A DNA stretch of 64,000 bases, from NCBI GenBank assembly GCA_026707735.1, contig JAPOWH010000019.1, positions 238,470 through 302,469 of the forward strand, given 5' to 3'. This document shows, in pieces, positions 1-8,967 of the stretch. Both the position numbers and the translations under genes were made by a program. Source of the stretch: Gammaproteobacteria bacterium (GTDB lineage Bacteria > Pseudomonadota > Gammaproteobacteria > Pseudomonadales > Azotimanducaceae). Numbering within the stretch: position 1 is the first letter of the stretch; every line of letters begins with the position of its first letter. The notes below the pieces were generated by a model. That model was not told the origin of the DNA, searched no databases, and saw only the letters and a program-made list of their open reading frames with translations.

Positions 1-296
1 TTTTCCAGTAGAAATGCGGTCCCTGATACCCTTGCCTCACAACGCAAAACGGGTTGCACCAACGTCAAATTCAAGCAATCGGTGATTGCTCTGGGAACTG
101 ACTACACACTACTATGTCCAAAAACCGACCATTAGCCGTTCTACTCAAAGCAAGGTTTTGGTGGGCAGAAGGTCGGTGGTTTAGGTCCGCTTTCGACGCG
201 AAGCCGCTTTGTAGGGACGCCAAAGCAAATCGGACCCGCTGACCGAATTCCTTGCCAACTCTTGATGGTTTTGAAGTCAATTGCAAGGAGAAATAC
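1..296. other. left edge, no gene recognised
   Basis: No open frame here has family resemblance or a convincing ribosome-binding site. An antisense frame across 71-328 overlaps the start of the next gene and looks like chance. The only clear signal is the AAGGAG at 285-290 that serves the TTG start at 297. Confidence 0.4.
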
Positions 297-830
297 TTGA
301 TCCTACGCGCAACGACGACACGTCTCAATTTACTCGCAGCTATTCAGATTGTCACAATTGCCTTAGCAATGGGGATTGCCACCTATTGGGTGAATGCGAA
401 TGGTGAGTCCACGGGAGAGAGCATTGATTCCGAGGGCGAGGAGTCAGGCACCCAATACCAAATTGACGAGACTTTCGATGAAACTAGAAACGGCGCCCGA
501 CTCGTCTTGAAGTACGACTCGAAAGTCCAAAACTTCACGGGTCACGTAGAGAACACCACCAAAGCCAAATTGACCAACGTTCGGGTCGAGGTCCATCTCT
601 CCAACGGAACTGAATTGGGACCAACGAAGCCACAGGATCTCGAGCCAAACCAGAAAATATCGGTGACGCTATCTGCAACTGACCAGAAATTCAAAACGTG
701 GGGAGCTCACCCCGAAGTAGGGAAACAGGGCTCAGGTGAACACGGAGGTTCGGAAGGAGACGGCGAACATAGCGGCAAGGAATCGTCGGGAGAGCATGGC
801 GACGAGTCCGAGCGCGGCGAACACAGCTAA
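297..830 (+). CDS. hypothetical membrane-anchored protein with beta-rich domain and acidic/His tail
   Basis: A 177-residue protein that I do not recognise by family. The TTG start is chosen because AAGGAG sits 6 bases upstream; the frame stays open to an earlier TTG at 252 that has no ribosome-binding site. One membrane helix (about residues 8-32) is followed by an acidic linker and a roughly 80-residue domain (motifs VLKYDSK, GHVENTT, VEVHLSNGTELGP) that looks like an FxLYD-type immunoglobulin-like fold found in secreted or anchored proteins. The tail (about 140-177) is low-complexity Gly/Glu/His/Ser and could bind metal. Probably an inner-membrane protein with a periplasmic domain. The fold is inferred from pattern only. 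Confidence 0.6.
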   Translation: MILRATTTRLNLLAAIQIVTIALAMGIATYWVNANGESTGESIDSEGEESGTQYQIDETFDETRNGARLVLKYDSKVQNFTGHVENTTKAKLTNVRVEVHLSNGTELGPTKPQDLEPNQKISVTLSATDQKFKTWGAHPEVGKQGSGEHGGSEGDGEHSGKESSGEHGDESERGEHS

Positions 831-1019
831 ACATACACACATACTTCAGATTCGGGTACACCGAGCATGTCACGTTGGTGCCAAGTGTCTTTTGGGCATT
901 CAGCGGCAGTGGCAGCGAAAACTGAGCAGCGATCAGAACATACAACACAGGAGACCTGTACCATGACGGAAATTCGCACACGTTACACATTTCCACCAAT
1001 GAAACTAAGAGAGTCAACT

Positions 1020-1619
1020 ATGAAATTGTTAGCAGTCCCAATAGTGGCCTTAATGACATTCGCGTTACCGCTTTCCGCAGACCAACTGGTTCTCGGCGCT
1101 TACTCCCATGCGACCGTTGACGATAAGGAAGCCGGCATCGATTTCGAAGTCGGCGGACTAAATTTCATGTATGCCAATTTTGAGGGTGACCTGTTTTGGG
1201 CCATCGGCGCTGGCGGGGCTAGAGGTGAAGACGAACTGTGCCAACTGGACTTCTGCATCGACTTCGAGACACAATCTAGAACACTTGATTTCTCGCTAGG
1301 GTTCAACTTCAACAATTGGCTCACTCCCTTTGTAACTGTAGCGAGATCAACCACTGACATTGACTGGGGCGTCACCGGACTAGGATTGGCAGATGCATCC
1401 GATAGCGAGTCGTCCATTGATGCAGGGCTTTGGATAGGCCGCAAAGACCTTCGGATCCAAATAGCAGCCCTGGGAGTCGACGACGAGTACCGCGCGGTAT
1501 CAATTGGAGGGTACACGGTGCTGAACAGTGGATTGGCTTTGGCAGGATTCTTTTCCAAGTCGATTGAAGGGGAAGGAGATGCGACAGGAATCTCTGTGGG
1601 ATTGGGCTGGAGTTTCTAA
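1020..1619 (+). CDS. putative outer-membrane beta-barrel protein
   Basis: A 199-residue protein with a clear Sec signal peptide (MKLLAVPIVALMTFALPLSA, cut before DQ). The ATG at 1020 is preferred because it starts exactly at the signal peptide; the frame is open back to 867 but that extension looks non-coding. The mature part alternates polar and hydrophobic residues with Gly/aromatic turns and ends GLGWSF. The terminal Phe is typical of outer-membrane barrels recognised by BamA. Cysteines in the motif CQLDFC could form a disulfide. The function is not recognisable. It converges with the next gene. Confidence 0.6.
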   Translation: MKLLAVPIVALMTFALPLSADQLVLGAYSHATVDDKEAGIDFEVGGLNFMYANFEGDLFWAIGAGGARGEDELCQLDFCIDFETQSRTLDFSLGFNFNNWLTPFVTVARSTTDIDWGVTGLGLADASDSESSIDAGLWIGRKDLRIQIAALGVDDEYRAVSIGGYTVLNSGLALAGFFSKSIEGEGDATGISVGLGWSF

Positions 1620-1662
1620 GGCACTCTAAATCGCTGTCAACACCCACAGCACGTTAGGAGCC

Positions 1663-1710
1663 TATAGCGCAAGTGCGGCGGTCACGCTTGAAGTGAGACC
1701 GTTCGCTATA
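1663..1710. terminator. hairpin between convergent genes, probable bidirectional terminator
   Basis: Outer arms TATAGCG (1663-1669) and CGCTATA (1704-1710) enclose inner arms CGGTCAC (679-685 of the thousand) and GTGAGACCG with one bulge, around a GCTTGAA loop. It lies where a plus-strand gene ending at 1619 and a minus-strand gene ending at 1706 converge. There is no long T-run, so it could also be a structured repeat. Confidence 0.45.
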
Positions 1711-2506
1711 GCGTATGGCGCAGGGAGAGCTTGAACCCTTGGCCCTTCAAACGTCCACGAGTCAAGTCCAAGTCGAGGAGCAAGGGTTCTCGACTGCCGC
1801 TTCGCCAAGCAACTTGCCCTACGTTGCGTGCCGTTCGAATCTCCCCGAGATCCATATATCGCCACGTCAAGTCCAACATCGTCCGTTGCTGGTTCAGAGC
1901 AAATGACAATCCCAGCGCTAGAACACCCGCAAAATTTGTCCGAGCGTCACCGGGAACGGTCGTGATCGTTCTAGGAAAGTCCATGCGCATATCGCTGCAT
2001 TCATTGCGAACGAATCCGAATCCAAAACCCACGAAGGGTGTGATCCCGCCGAAGCGAGAGCTCTTTCGATTTGTCAAATCCACATGTGCGACTAGGAGGC
2101 CTAGAGTCGATTCGATTGACGCAACGACGTCCTGTTGTTCTCCAGGCTGAAGGAAATTTGCCAATCCGACAAACTCGCTCTGACGGCGTTTCTCGGCGAC
2201 GAGTTCTGCTCGAAATCTTGAGGTTGCAGAGTATCCCAGACCAAGTTCGAATGCTGGTGCCGATTTGAATCCACCATCGGAGCGGTAGGGATGCCCGTCT
2301 CCGCCGGTTCCACATCCGTATAGTGCATATGGGTATAGGTTTAGGCAGTTGCGGTCTGTGAACACTGTATCGCTGGCTTGGTCAAGAGCAACTCCGAATC
2401 GAAGGTAGTAGTCTCCAGCAAGCGCCGGAAGAGAAACGCACAGCACACAGATCGTGGCAATAACTCGAGCTGCCCGAAGGTGAAAATATGGATGCGCCGC
2501 CTGCAT
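1706..2506 (-). CDS. outer-membrane beta-barrel protein (OmpW/acyloxyacyl-hydrolase-like barrel)
   Basis: A 266-residue exported protein. An N-terminal hydrophobic stretch (VIATICVLCVSLPALAG) forms a signal peptide after a somewhat long n-region, so the true start may lie a few codons inside. The mature sequence has regular amphipathic strands (FELGLGYSATSRFRAELVAE, TPFVGFGFGFVRNECSD, LDLTWRYMDLGEI) and ends in KLSLRHTL, as expected for an 8-stranded outer-membrane barrel of the OmpA/opacity type. I see no enzyme motif. Its role may be in adhesion or envelope structure; this is inferred only from fold. Confidence 0.6.
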   Translation of the reverse strand: MQAAHPYFHLRAARVIATICVLCVSLPALAGDYYLRFGVALDQASDTVFTDRNCLNLYPYALYGCGTGGDGHPYRSDGGFKSAPAFELGLGYSATSRFRAELVAEKRRQSEFVGLANFLQPGEQQDVVASIESTLGLLVAHVDLTNRKSSRFGGITPFVGFGFGFVRNECSDMRMDFPRTITTVPGDARTNFAGVLALGLSFALNQQRTMLDLTWRYMDLGEIRTARNVGQVAWRSGSREPLLLDLDLTRGRLKGQGFKLSLRHTL

Positions 2507-2600
2507 GCCTTTCCTGCCTTACTTTTGCTTTTTCGTTCTAGCCAAGAGCTAACGATTCGGCCGACATGTTAGCAGGTGAGGGCGACGGACTCTTAGGCCT

Positions 2601-2891
2601 TTAGGCGTCCTCGGATAGATTGTTGCGCACTTCGTACTCTACGAATCCGAGCTTGCGTAACTCTTGAGCCAAACGATTGAGGTCCTGCCATTCGCGTCGA
2701 TTGTTGCGAACGCTAACTAGCGAATGCATGACACCGTCAATGGGAATGGCAACGGCCCATGCAAGCGGTTTAGTCTTATTGTCTCCTAGACTCCCCCCCA
2801 ATATCAGCCGATGAACACGATAAACCAGCGGTTTGCCCATCGCATGTCGGTATTCGTCAATCTGAGTTGCAAGAATGGTCCTAGTTTGCAT
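2601..2891 (-). CDS. small hypothetical protein
   Basis: A 96-residue protein that I do not recognise. It has no signal peptide or membrane segment, and its composition is ordinary globular alpha/beta (LVYRVHRLILGGSLGD, LNRLAQELRKLGFVEYEV). The ATG start lacks a strong ribosome-binding site. It stands alone between a barrel-protein gene and a divergent operon. It is kept because no competing frame covers the region. Confidence 0.4.
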   Translation of the reverse strand: MQTRTILATQIDEYRHAMGKPLVYRVHRLILGGSLGDNKTKPLAWAVAIPIDGVMHSLVSVRNNRREWQDLNRLAQELRKLGFVEYEVRNNLSEDA

Positions 2892-3180
2892 AGCTAGTTC
2901 TTACAAGAGTAACTGCATATGTGGGCTTGTGATCTAGTGTGTGCGGACCAAGGCTGGCTGTAGCACTGCAGTTCTTTAGTTGGATATTCTGCACGACACA
3001 AAATTTTGGTGCATGACGACCATTAACCATGCTGAAGAAGTCTCAAGTACACTTCCATTAATACTGACATGAAAAATCATCACTTAATACAATTATGCAG
3101 ACAACATTGGCAATGATGTATTATGTAAGTTCATTGTCTTAGACAATTGTCGTTCACAGCATCGTCCAAAGGAGTTTCCA

Positions 3181-4776
3181 ATGCTAGGCCGCATTATCGC
3201 ATTTTGCGCTGTCTTCCTGCTCGTTTTCGCAACTGCATACGATCTAGAAGCGCGCCGATTCGGAGGATCATTCAAGTTCAAGTCGTCCTCGAGCTACGCC
3301 AAACCCAAGTGGAGCGGGTCTCGAAAACCTAAGGCGGCGCCAAGCCGCACCGCGCAAAACACACGTGGGGCAGCAACCACCCGGAACGTGTCGAGCGCTC
3401 AAGCGCGTGGCAGCAATTTGGCACGCACACCTACGAATCACTTTTCAAGCACCAAACAGAAAGCTGCCTATCAGAATTACCAGTCGCAACAGCAATCCAA
3501 GTTCCAAGGTCGTTCCATAACTTCGAAGTCGAAAGCCGCTTCGCGACCCCTTTACCAAAAGGCAGCGAGAAACGCTCGCACGTCGTCTGGCAACTATTGG
3601 GATAGACGGGACAACTTCTACGGTGGCTGGAACGCGCCCAACTATGTCTATTTCGGGGCGCCGAGCTACGGTATGTGGGACGGGTTCTTCCTGGGCTACA
3701 TGCTTTCACATGCTATGACTCCTTCCTATGCCCGTCTTGCCTATCACCACCAACATGATCCAGGAATGCGGGAATGGCGAACTGAAATGGATACGCTGGC
3801 TGCAAGCAATGAAGAACTCAAAGCTCAACTCGACGCTCTCGATGCACAAGTCGCCGAACTAAGTGGAACGGCAATCGATCCCACGTACTTGCCTGCGGGA
3901 GTGAATGCGGACTTGGTAATGCCACCTGACATGGTCGCCGAACTCAAGCCGACGTTCAAGCTATGCACGGCAGACAAGAATGGCAACTACTACGCATTCG
4001 GAAAGCTTCTCGAAGACCAGGCAGGTGGTCAGGTCAATGTGGAAGTCGTTACAACGGCGGGCTCAATGGAGAATCTCGAAGGCATGCAGAACGGACGTTG
4101 CGACGGCGCATTCGTGCAGCGCAATGCCTTTACGACATATGCCGACCGCAATCCCGATGGCGCTTACAACTTTGAAAGAGTGTCCACCCCGGCACTGGAA
4201 TACGCCCATCTAGTCTGCAATCGCAATAGCAAAGTGAAAGCAGTTGGCGATCTAATTGGAAAGTCGTTGCTAGTCGGCGAGGAAGGATCGGGAACGGAAG
4301 TCACTTGGACCGAAATCGTGGCCGTCGACGACACTTATAAGGAAGTCAGCACGCGAAATGTTGGCGGCATGTCGGCACTTCAAGACGTCATTGCGGGAAG
4401 AAGCGACTGCATGCTCTATGTGGCATCACTCAATACGCAACTGATGAAGCAAGCCAACAATCGCGGAAAGGAACTGATTCTGGTTCCTGTGAACGACCGA
4501 AACCTTGACGACAAGACCTATGGCGAAGGTGTGAAGTTCGACGGACACATAGATCAATCCGGCGAACAGGTCTACGAATTCACCGATTTGCCAAGCGAGC
4601 AGTATGCAAACATCCAGGACGGATTCATCTTCACACAAGTGAAGACCTTGAGCGTTCCCGTGGACATGGTCGCAAGCCTGGAATGGAAGGGTCAGCATCC
4701 TGAGGTCTACAACGACTTGCTTGCCGCCGTCGGTGGAATTCAACCTAGCATCGATTCCCTAACTGACAAACGCTGA
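3181..4776 (+). CDS. TAXI-type substrate-binding domain protein with low-complexity N-terminus
   Basis: A 531-residue exported protein, first gene of an operon; AGGAG lies 7 bases before the ATG. Residues 1-24 form a signal peptide. Residues about 25-145 are rich in Ser, Lys, Gln and Arg and probably disordered, followed by a Gly/Tyr/Trp-rich stretch and a short coiled coil (about 195-228). From about residue 255 to the end the sequence looks like a periplasmic binding fold of the TAXI/NMT1 type (KLCTADKNGNYYAFGKLL, GRCDGAFVQRNAF, LVGEEGSGTEVTW). TAXI proteins normally deliver solutes to TRAP transporters, but no TRAP permease is nearby, so it may be a sensor or scaffold. The downstream PspA-like and YjfK-like genes suggest an envelope role. 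Confidence 0.65.
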   Translation: MLGRIIAFCAVFLLVFATAYDLEARRFGGSFKFKSSSSYAKPKWSGSRKPKAAPSRTAQNTRGAATTRNVSSAQARGSNLARTPTNHFSSTKQKAAYQNYQSQQQSKFQGRSITSKSKAASRPLYQKAARNARTSSGNYWDRRDNFYGGWNAPNYVYFGAPSYGMWDGFFLGYMLSHAMTPSYARLAYHHQHDPGMREWRTEMDTLAASNEELKAQLDALDAQVAELSGTAIDPTYLPAGVNADLVMPPDMVAELKPTFKLCTADKNGNYYAFGKLLEDQAGGQVNVEVVTTAGSMENLEGMQNGRCDGAFVQRNAFTTYADRNPDGAYNFERVSTPALEYAHLVCNRNSKVKAVGDLIGKSLLVGEEGSGTEVTWTEIVAVDDTYKEVSTRNVGGMSALQDVIAGRSDCMLYVASLNTQLMKQANNRGKELILVPVNDRNLDDKTYGEGVKFDGHIDQSGEQVYEFTDLPSEQYANIQDGFIFTQVKTLSVPVDMVASLEWKGQHPEVYNDLLAAVGGIQPSIDSLTDKR

Positions 4777-4811
4777 CCCATCGAGCACCGTTAGATAGGG
4801 AGGATTTCGTC

Positions 4812-5573
4812 GTGTCCATGAAGGTGTACCTGTCGATGAAATTCGACGACATCAAGACGCGTTTCAGAAACCGCAAGGACCAGAGAGCCAGAGTCGACAA
4901 GGACCTTCCCTTGAATGTCAGGTGGGGTTCCCGAGTCGAGATCTCAGAGGCGCCGTTTCTCTTGCGCGAGGGGTATGGATTCGTGCCATACCCCGGACCG
5001 GAATCGCTCATAGGAGCTTTCAGTCGTGTAGACATGGCAGGATTGCCGACAGTTCGCTTCTACATGAAGGATCGGGAGAATCCCGATTCGGAATCGATGC
5101 TGCTGGTCGCCAGCTCGCCAGACGGCGGAAACACCCAAGACGAAATCTATCTCTTTCGAGAAAAGGAAGAGATTCCCATGTATTACACGCGGACGGATGA
5201 AGCTCCCAACGAAGATGCGGTGGAGAATGCGGTTGACTTTTGGATTGGGAAGGACGAGGGCATCATTGGGATGCCCTACTTTCACAGTCCCGATGAAGTC
5301 ACCTACGAAAGGCTTTGGGAGCCCGACAAAGATGAACGAATCGCTGGCGCCAAGTTCACCGAAGACATCAAGCTTGATCCTTACGGCGCGCAATCGTTGC
5401 AAGTCGAACACATGAGCACGATGCTTTATGCACGCACCTTCGAAGGGATTGGTGGTGAGCAGGATGAATACATGCTGCCAACCGTCGAACACGATGAAAG
5501 CGGATTTCGCGTGCGCATTTGGTTGGGACTGCCTTTGTCGGAAGCCGATTTGGGATTTCCCGATGCGGTGTAG
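4812..5573 (+). CDS. DUF2491 (YjfK-like) protein
   Basis: A 253-residue soluble protein resembling the DUF2491 family, to which E. coli YjfK belongs (motifs LPLNVRWGSRVE, YGFVPYPGPE, DEIYLFREKEEI, WIGKDEGIIGMPYF). The GTG start is supported by GGGAGGA 8 bases upstream. DUF2491 genes are known to travel with PspA/YjfJ-like coiled-coil genes, and here the next gene is such a protein. The molecular activity of the family is unknown, and a role in membrane-stress responses is inferred from context. It sits 35 bp after the TAXI-like gene, in the same operon. Confidence 0.7.
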   Translation: MSMKVYLSMKFDDIKTRFRNRKDQRARVDKDLPLNVRWGSRVEISEAPFLLREGYGFVPYPGPESLIGAFSRVDMAGLPTVRFYMKDRENPDSESMLLVASSPDGGNTQDEIYLFREKEEIPMYYTRTDEAPNEDAVENAVDFWIGKDEGIIGMPYFHSPDEVTYERLWEPDKDERIAGAKFTEDIKLDPYGAQSLQVEHMSTMLYARTFEGIGGEQDEYMLPTVEHDESGFRVRIWLGLPLSEADLGFPDAV

Positions 5574-5669
5574 CTCATAAATAACCCGTCCAACGCAATC
5601 ACTCACTCTCTAGAGAGAAATCACAAGAAAATCACAAACTAGAAAATTGTCACAACGAGGAAAAGCACC

Positions 5670-6443
5670 ATGTTGAAACATCTAACCTTTTGGAAGAACT
5701 ACGGCGAGGGGAAACTCGCCAAAGCAGGAGACGCCATTCTTGCAGGAATGGTTGAAATCGACCCCGAGGGAGTTTCCCGCGCCGAGATCGCGACCGAACG
5801 GGAGAAATTCGAGAAGTTTAGTTTGGAAGTGGAGGATTATCGCCAGACGTATCGCAAGGAAGCGCAGGAAGCAGAAGCTGCTCGCACATCCTACAACAAG
5901 AAAATGGACCAGATCCGAGCTCTCGAGAATGCGGCTGGATCAGCAGACTCCGCCGACAAGCAGGTCAAGTTTCAAGACGCGGCCGAAAAGCTTCGCAACG
6001 AGGCCGCGGAATTGCTGTCCATTGCCAAGACCGAAATCGAGGAAGCGGAGATAGCCAAGCAGGATTTGGATGAAGTGGAAGCCATCCAACAGGAGATGGC
6101 GGAGACTGTAAAGCTTCTCGAAAGCAATCTGAAGAAGGCGCAGGCGGAAATGGAAAGAGCTAAGCGCGCGGAATCCAGAGCGCAAAAGCGCGCGGAGCAC
6201 CAAGAACGATTGGCAGGAATTCGAGAGAATTCCGGCGCAATGGGCATAGCGTCTCAAGCAATGCAGAAGAAAGCGGAAGCAGCACGCATGAGCGCCAATG
6301 CCGCCAATCGTAGAGCAGAACTTCTCGGTGATGCCAAGGACAAGAAGGATGAGGTCTTCGGCGATGGCGACGTGGCCGCCGTTCTGGAGAGCGTTGAGAC
6401 CGCAAGTCAACCGCCGGCGCCCGACCTACCAGACAAGCTGTAG
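5670..6443 (+). CDS. PspA/IM30-like coiled-coil protein (YjfJ-like)
   Basis: A 257-residue, highly charged alpha-helical protein. Residues about 35-215 are almost continuous heptads rich in Ala, Glu, Lys and Arg, with an amphipathic N-terminus (LTFWKNYGEGKLAKAGDAIL) that could bind membrane, as in PspA/Vipp1. The C-terminal tail is acidic and Pro-rich. GAGGAA precedes the ATG. I assign it to a PspA/YjfJ-like role mainly from helix architecture and from its position directly after a YjfK-like gene. Sequence identity to classic PspA is not obvious, so it may only be a positional analogue. It is followed 9 bp later by a channel gene. Confidence 0.55.
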   Translation: MLKHLTFWKNYGEGKLAKAGDAILAGMVEIDPEGVSRAEIATEREKFEKFSLEVEDYRQTYRKEAQEAEAARTSYNKKMDQIRALENAAGSADSADKQVKFQDAAEKLRNEAAELLSIAKTEIEEAEIAKQDLDEVEAIQQEMAETVKLLESNLKKAQAEMERAKRAESRAQKRAEHQERLAGIRENSGAMGIASQAMQKKAEAARMSANAANRRAELLGDAKDKKDEVFGDGDVAAVLESVETASQPPAPDLPDKL

Positions 6444-6452
6444 ACCACAAAC

Positions 6453-7466
6453 ATGAAAAGGTTCATCGTTGCATGCCTATTGCTGGCCGCAGTTCCGTCC
6501 CTCGCGGAAACCGAGCTTTCGGTAGTGGTCAGCGAACTGGCGCCGTGCGCCATGCAACGCGACGGAGAATGGATGGGGTTTTCCGTCGAGTTGTGGGACA
6601 CCATCGCCGAAGAGCTCGACTGGAACTATGACATTGCGGCTCAGGACATTCCAACGATGCTTTCCCAAGTGGAATCAAAGGCTGTAGATGTTGGGATTGG
6701 ATGCATCAGCGTCAACTATGAGAGAGAGCAGAGCTTGGATTTCACACACCCGATTTTGGACGGTGGCGTCAAAGCGCTCAGTCGCAAGAGCATGGGAGTG
6801 CTTCCACAACTGAGTCGCGAGAGTCAGATCATGTTGGTGTTGCTTCTCAGTGTTGTTCTCGTGTTTGCGCACTTGATGTGGTTTTCAGAACGCGGGCGGG
6901 AAACTATCGATGATCGCTACTTTCCTGGCATATTCGAAGCGTGCTGGTTCAGCATCGTAACCATGTCGACGGTCGGCTACGGCGACGTCGCGCCACGACG
7001 GTGGCTGGGCCGGATCAGCGCCATGCTGATTATCTTGCTTGGAGTGACGACGTTCGGGATTATCTTTGGTCAGTTCGCCGCCGACGCCATTAGTCCGCCC
7101 GCGGCGAATCCAGTGTCCTCGTACTCAGATCTCCACAAGTATCGGATCGGAGCGAAGGTTGGAACGTATGCGTACGACTACCTAACGAACTCTGACTTGG
7201 AGGTCGTCGACTACGAGACTATGGAAGCGGCAATTGAGGATCTCCGCAATCGGGAAATAGACTTGGTGATTCACGACTATGTCGCAGTTAGCTACGCCGC
7301 AAGGAAAAACGGTGACCTGGTTGAGACCAACGCGATGTTCTATCCGCACCACTTAGGATTTGCTTTGGCTCAAGGTTCGCAACTGGTCGAGAGCATTAAT
7401 CGAACGTTGCTGCAGCTTCGAGAGGACGGTCGTTATCAGGCCATTCATGACAAGTGGATTAAGTAG
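6453..7466 (+). CDS. GluR0-like ligand-gated potassium channel (prokaryotic ionotropic glutamate receptor)
   Basis: A 337-residue protein with the architecture of the bacterial glutamate receptor GluR0: signal peptide (1-18), binding lobe S1 (about 20-112), membrane helix M1 (about 126-143), a pore helix with the potassium selectivity filter TVGYGD (173-178), helix M2 (about 190-210), then lobe S2 (about 222-337). The lobes look like a family-3 solute-binding protein interrupted by the pore (S1 motif GIGCISVNYERE, S2 motif DLVIHDYVAV). The intact filter predicts potassium selectivity. Binding of an amino acid or similar ligand in the periplasm is inferred. It is last in the operon with PspA/YjfK-like genes, so it may respond to envelope stress or adjust membrane potential. 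Confidence 0.88.
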   Translation: MKRFIVACLLLAAVPSLAETELSVVVSELAPCAMQRDGEWMGFSVELWDTIAEELDWNYDIAAQDIPTMLSQVESKAVDVGIGCISVNYEREQSLDFTHPILDGGVKALSRKSMGVLPQLSRESQIMLVLLLSVVLVFAHLMWFSERGRETIDDRYFPGIFEACWFSIVTMSTVGYGDVAPRRWLGRISAMLIILLGVTTFGIIFGQFAADAISPPAANPVSSYSDLHKYRIGAKVGTYAYDYLTNSDLEVVDYETMEAAIEDLRNREIDLVIHDYVAVSYAARKNGDLVETNAMFYPHHLGFALAQGSQLVESINRTLLQLREDGRYQAIHDKWIK

Positions 7467-7606
7467 ACGGAAGCCTTGCGCTGTTGTCAATCGTTGGCCA
7501 ATCGCAAAAATTCAGCTTGTCGCATGTGGCCCGATCGCGGCGGCCTGTTGCTTGTTCACTGCGTCCTCGCTGTTTTTCCGAGCAAACGACTATGTAAGGT
7601 TCCTGC

Positions 7607-8068
7607 TCAGCGCTGGTCAATCCACTCCACGAGAGCCTTGCTTGGGTCCGATAGCTCATCAAGGGATGTGAAGCAATATCGCTCCCATCCCACTCTTGGA
7701 AGTCCGGTGTACAGCATCAGATTTAGGGGATAGTTCTCGCAAGGAGTGCAGGTGCGTGAGTCATCCCGAAATAGAAATATAGCCTTCTTCCAAGCAGTGG
7801 CTAGTCCAAGCTCGAAAACTACCCCTTCGTCCGGTGGAACTCCGTTCACCACGGCAAAAATCCCGTCGGCGTTCCAAACGTCGGAAACATCTGCCTGTCC
7901 GATGTGATAAGCCCATCCCTTTGTGGTTCTGTCGATTTGGTTGTTGCGCTCGAATGGTTCGTACACAACCAAACCCAAGGACTGAAGTCTTGCAACCAGC
8001 TTACTTAGCGTTTCGCTCTGTAGTGGCGAGAAACCATAACCGTTGGCAAGGTATACGGATTTGCTCAT
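7607..8068 (-). CDS. nucleoside 2-deoxyribosyltransferase-family protein
   Basis: A 153-residue cytosolic protein with the short Rossmann-like pattern of the nucleoside 2-deoxyribosyltransferase family: an N-terminal strand (SVYLANGYGFSP), a middle motif ADVSDVWNADGIFAVVNG and the family signature D-E-G-V-V-F-E-L-G (PPDEGVVFELGLA), in which the Glu is the usual nucleophile. Members transfer deoxyribose between bases or cleave nucleoside or nucleotide glycosidic bonds; which substrate is used here cannot be read from sequence. It stands alone, converging with the channel operon. Confidence 0.8.
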   Translation of the reverse strand: MSKSVYLANGYGFSPLQSETLSKLVARLQSLGLVVYEPFERNNQIDRTTKGWAYHIGQADVSDVWNADGIFAVVNGVPPDEGVVFELGLATAWKKAIFLFRDDSRTCTPCENYPLNLMLYTGLPRVGWERYCFTSLDELSDPSKALVEWIDQR

Positions 8069-8967
8069 CGAATTTGCGTTTCCTTGTACTCGTCAATCAG
8101 GAGAAATCCAGGCCGCTATTGACGATACGCACTAAAAGCCAAATCGACAAGAGTCCGCCTTTCTGAACGTTGCCGCGATCGCAATAGTCTTTCCCAAGTA
8201 TAGATTGGAGCATTGTTCACAACACGAGTGCATAGTGCTTATTTGTCGCAGTAGGCCAGTTATGAGCAAATCGCTTTAGCCCTCCCCCAATAAGCACAAG
8301 TTAGCATTTGTTGTACCGCTCATCAGAACGGCCTCTAATCTCGAATTCGTTTTTGCTGTTTGGGTAGATATCAACCTAGGCAATGTTGTGGAGCAGATCA
8401 AGTATCTCTGTGCGTAGATAAGCTTGCAGCATTGCAGATGATTGTGCAAGCACGACAGAAATCGCTCGACGACCATCAATGGCGATTCGTCAAGTTGTTC
8501 AATGCGGTTTGGCCAGTATAGGGCTCAAGCGATTGATCGGTTTAAGGCATTTATTGACGGAACGACTTGCGATAGCTAGCGGGAACGATCGGTATTGATC
8601 ACTTGGACACAACTATTCTGATTACACAAGTCGGTCGATTAAATCAATCTACTCTTTACTGATTCATTGGTCGGCTAGCAACACGGTTCAATTAGAGACT
8701 TAGGTTGAAGACGCACGCTTGGTCTAAAGAGTCACATTTCTAGATCACCTGTTCAATACCCATCAACCGCGGAAGTGGCGCATATTCCGCCCTATGAGTG
8801 TTGCTGGCTCTACGCCAAAAGAGGGCACAGCTTATTCCTGTGAAAAATGCGTTGCACGATCCCATCATATGACCGCCGCTAGTAACTCTAACTGGTCTGC
8901 CTGAAACTTTGCAATCGCTGGTAGTATCTAATTTCAGAACAGTGGCATCAGTTCGAGCGGACATTCA
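8069..8967. other. 899-bp intergenic region without a recognised gene
   Basis: Several short frames on both strands (for example 8276-8479 and 8740-8964, both minus) have no family resemblance, signal peptide or ribosome-binding site and look like chance. The stretch separates a minus-strand gene from the first of three tandem paralogues and probably holds divergent promoters. I could not place them with confidence. Confidence 0.3.

Noticed and set aside
867..1019. N-terminal extension of the barrel protein to 867
   Set aside because: The signal peptide begins exactly at the ATG at 1020, and the extension has no family-like sequence.
5940..6410. 156-codon antisense frame opposite the PspA-like gene
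   Set aside because: Leu/Phe-rich complement of a coiled-coil gene's codon pattern, a common artefact, without a ribosome-binding site.
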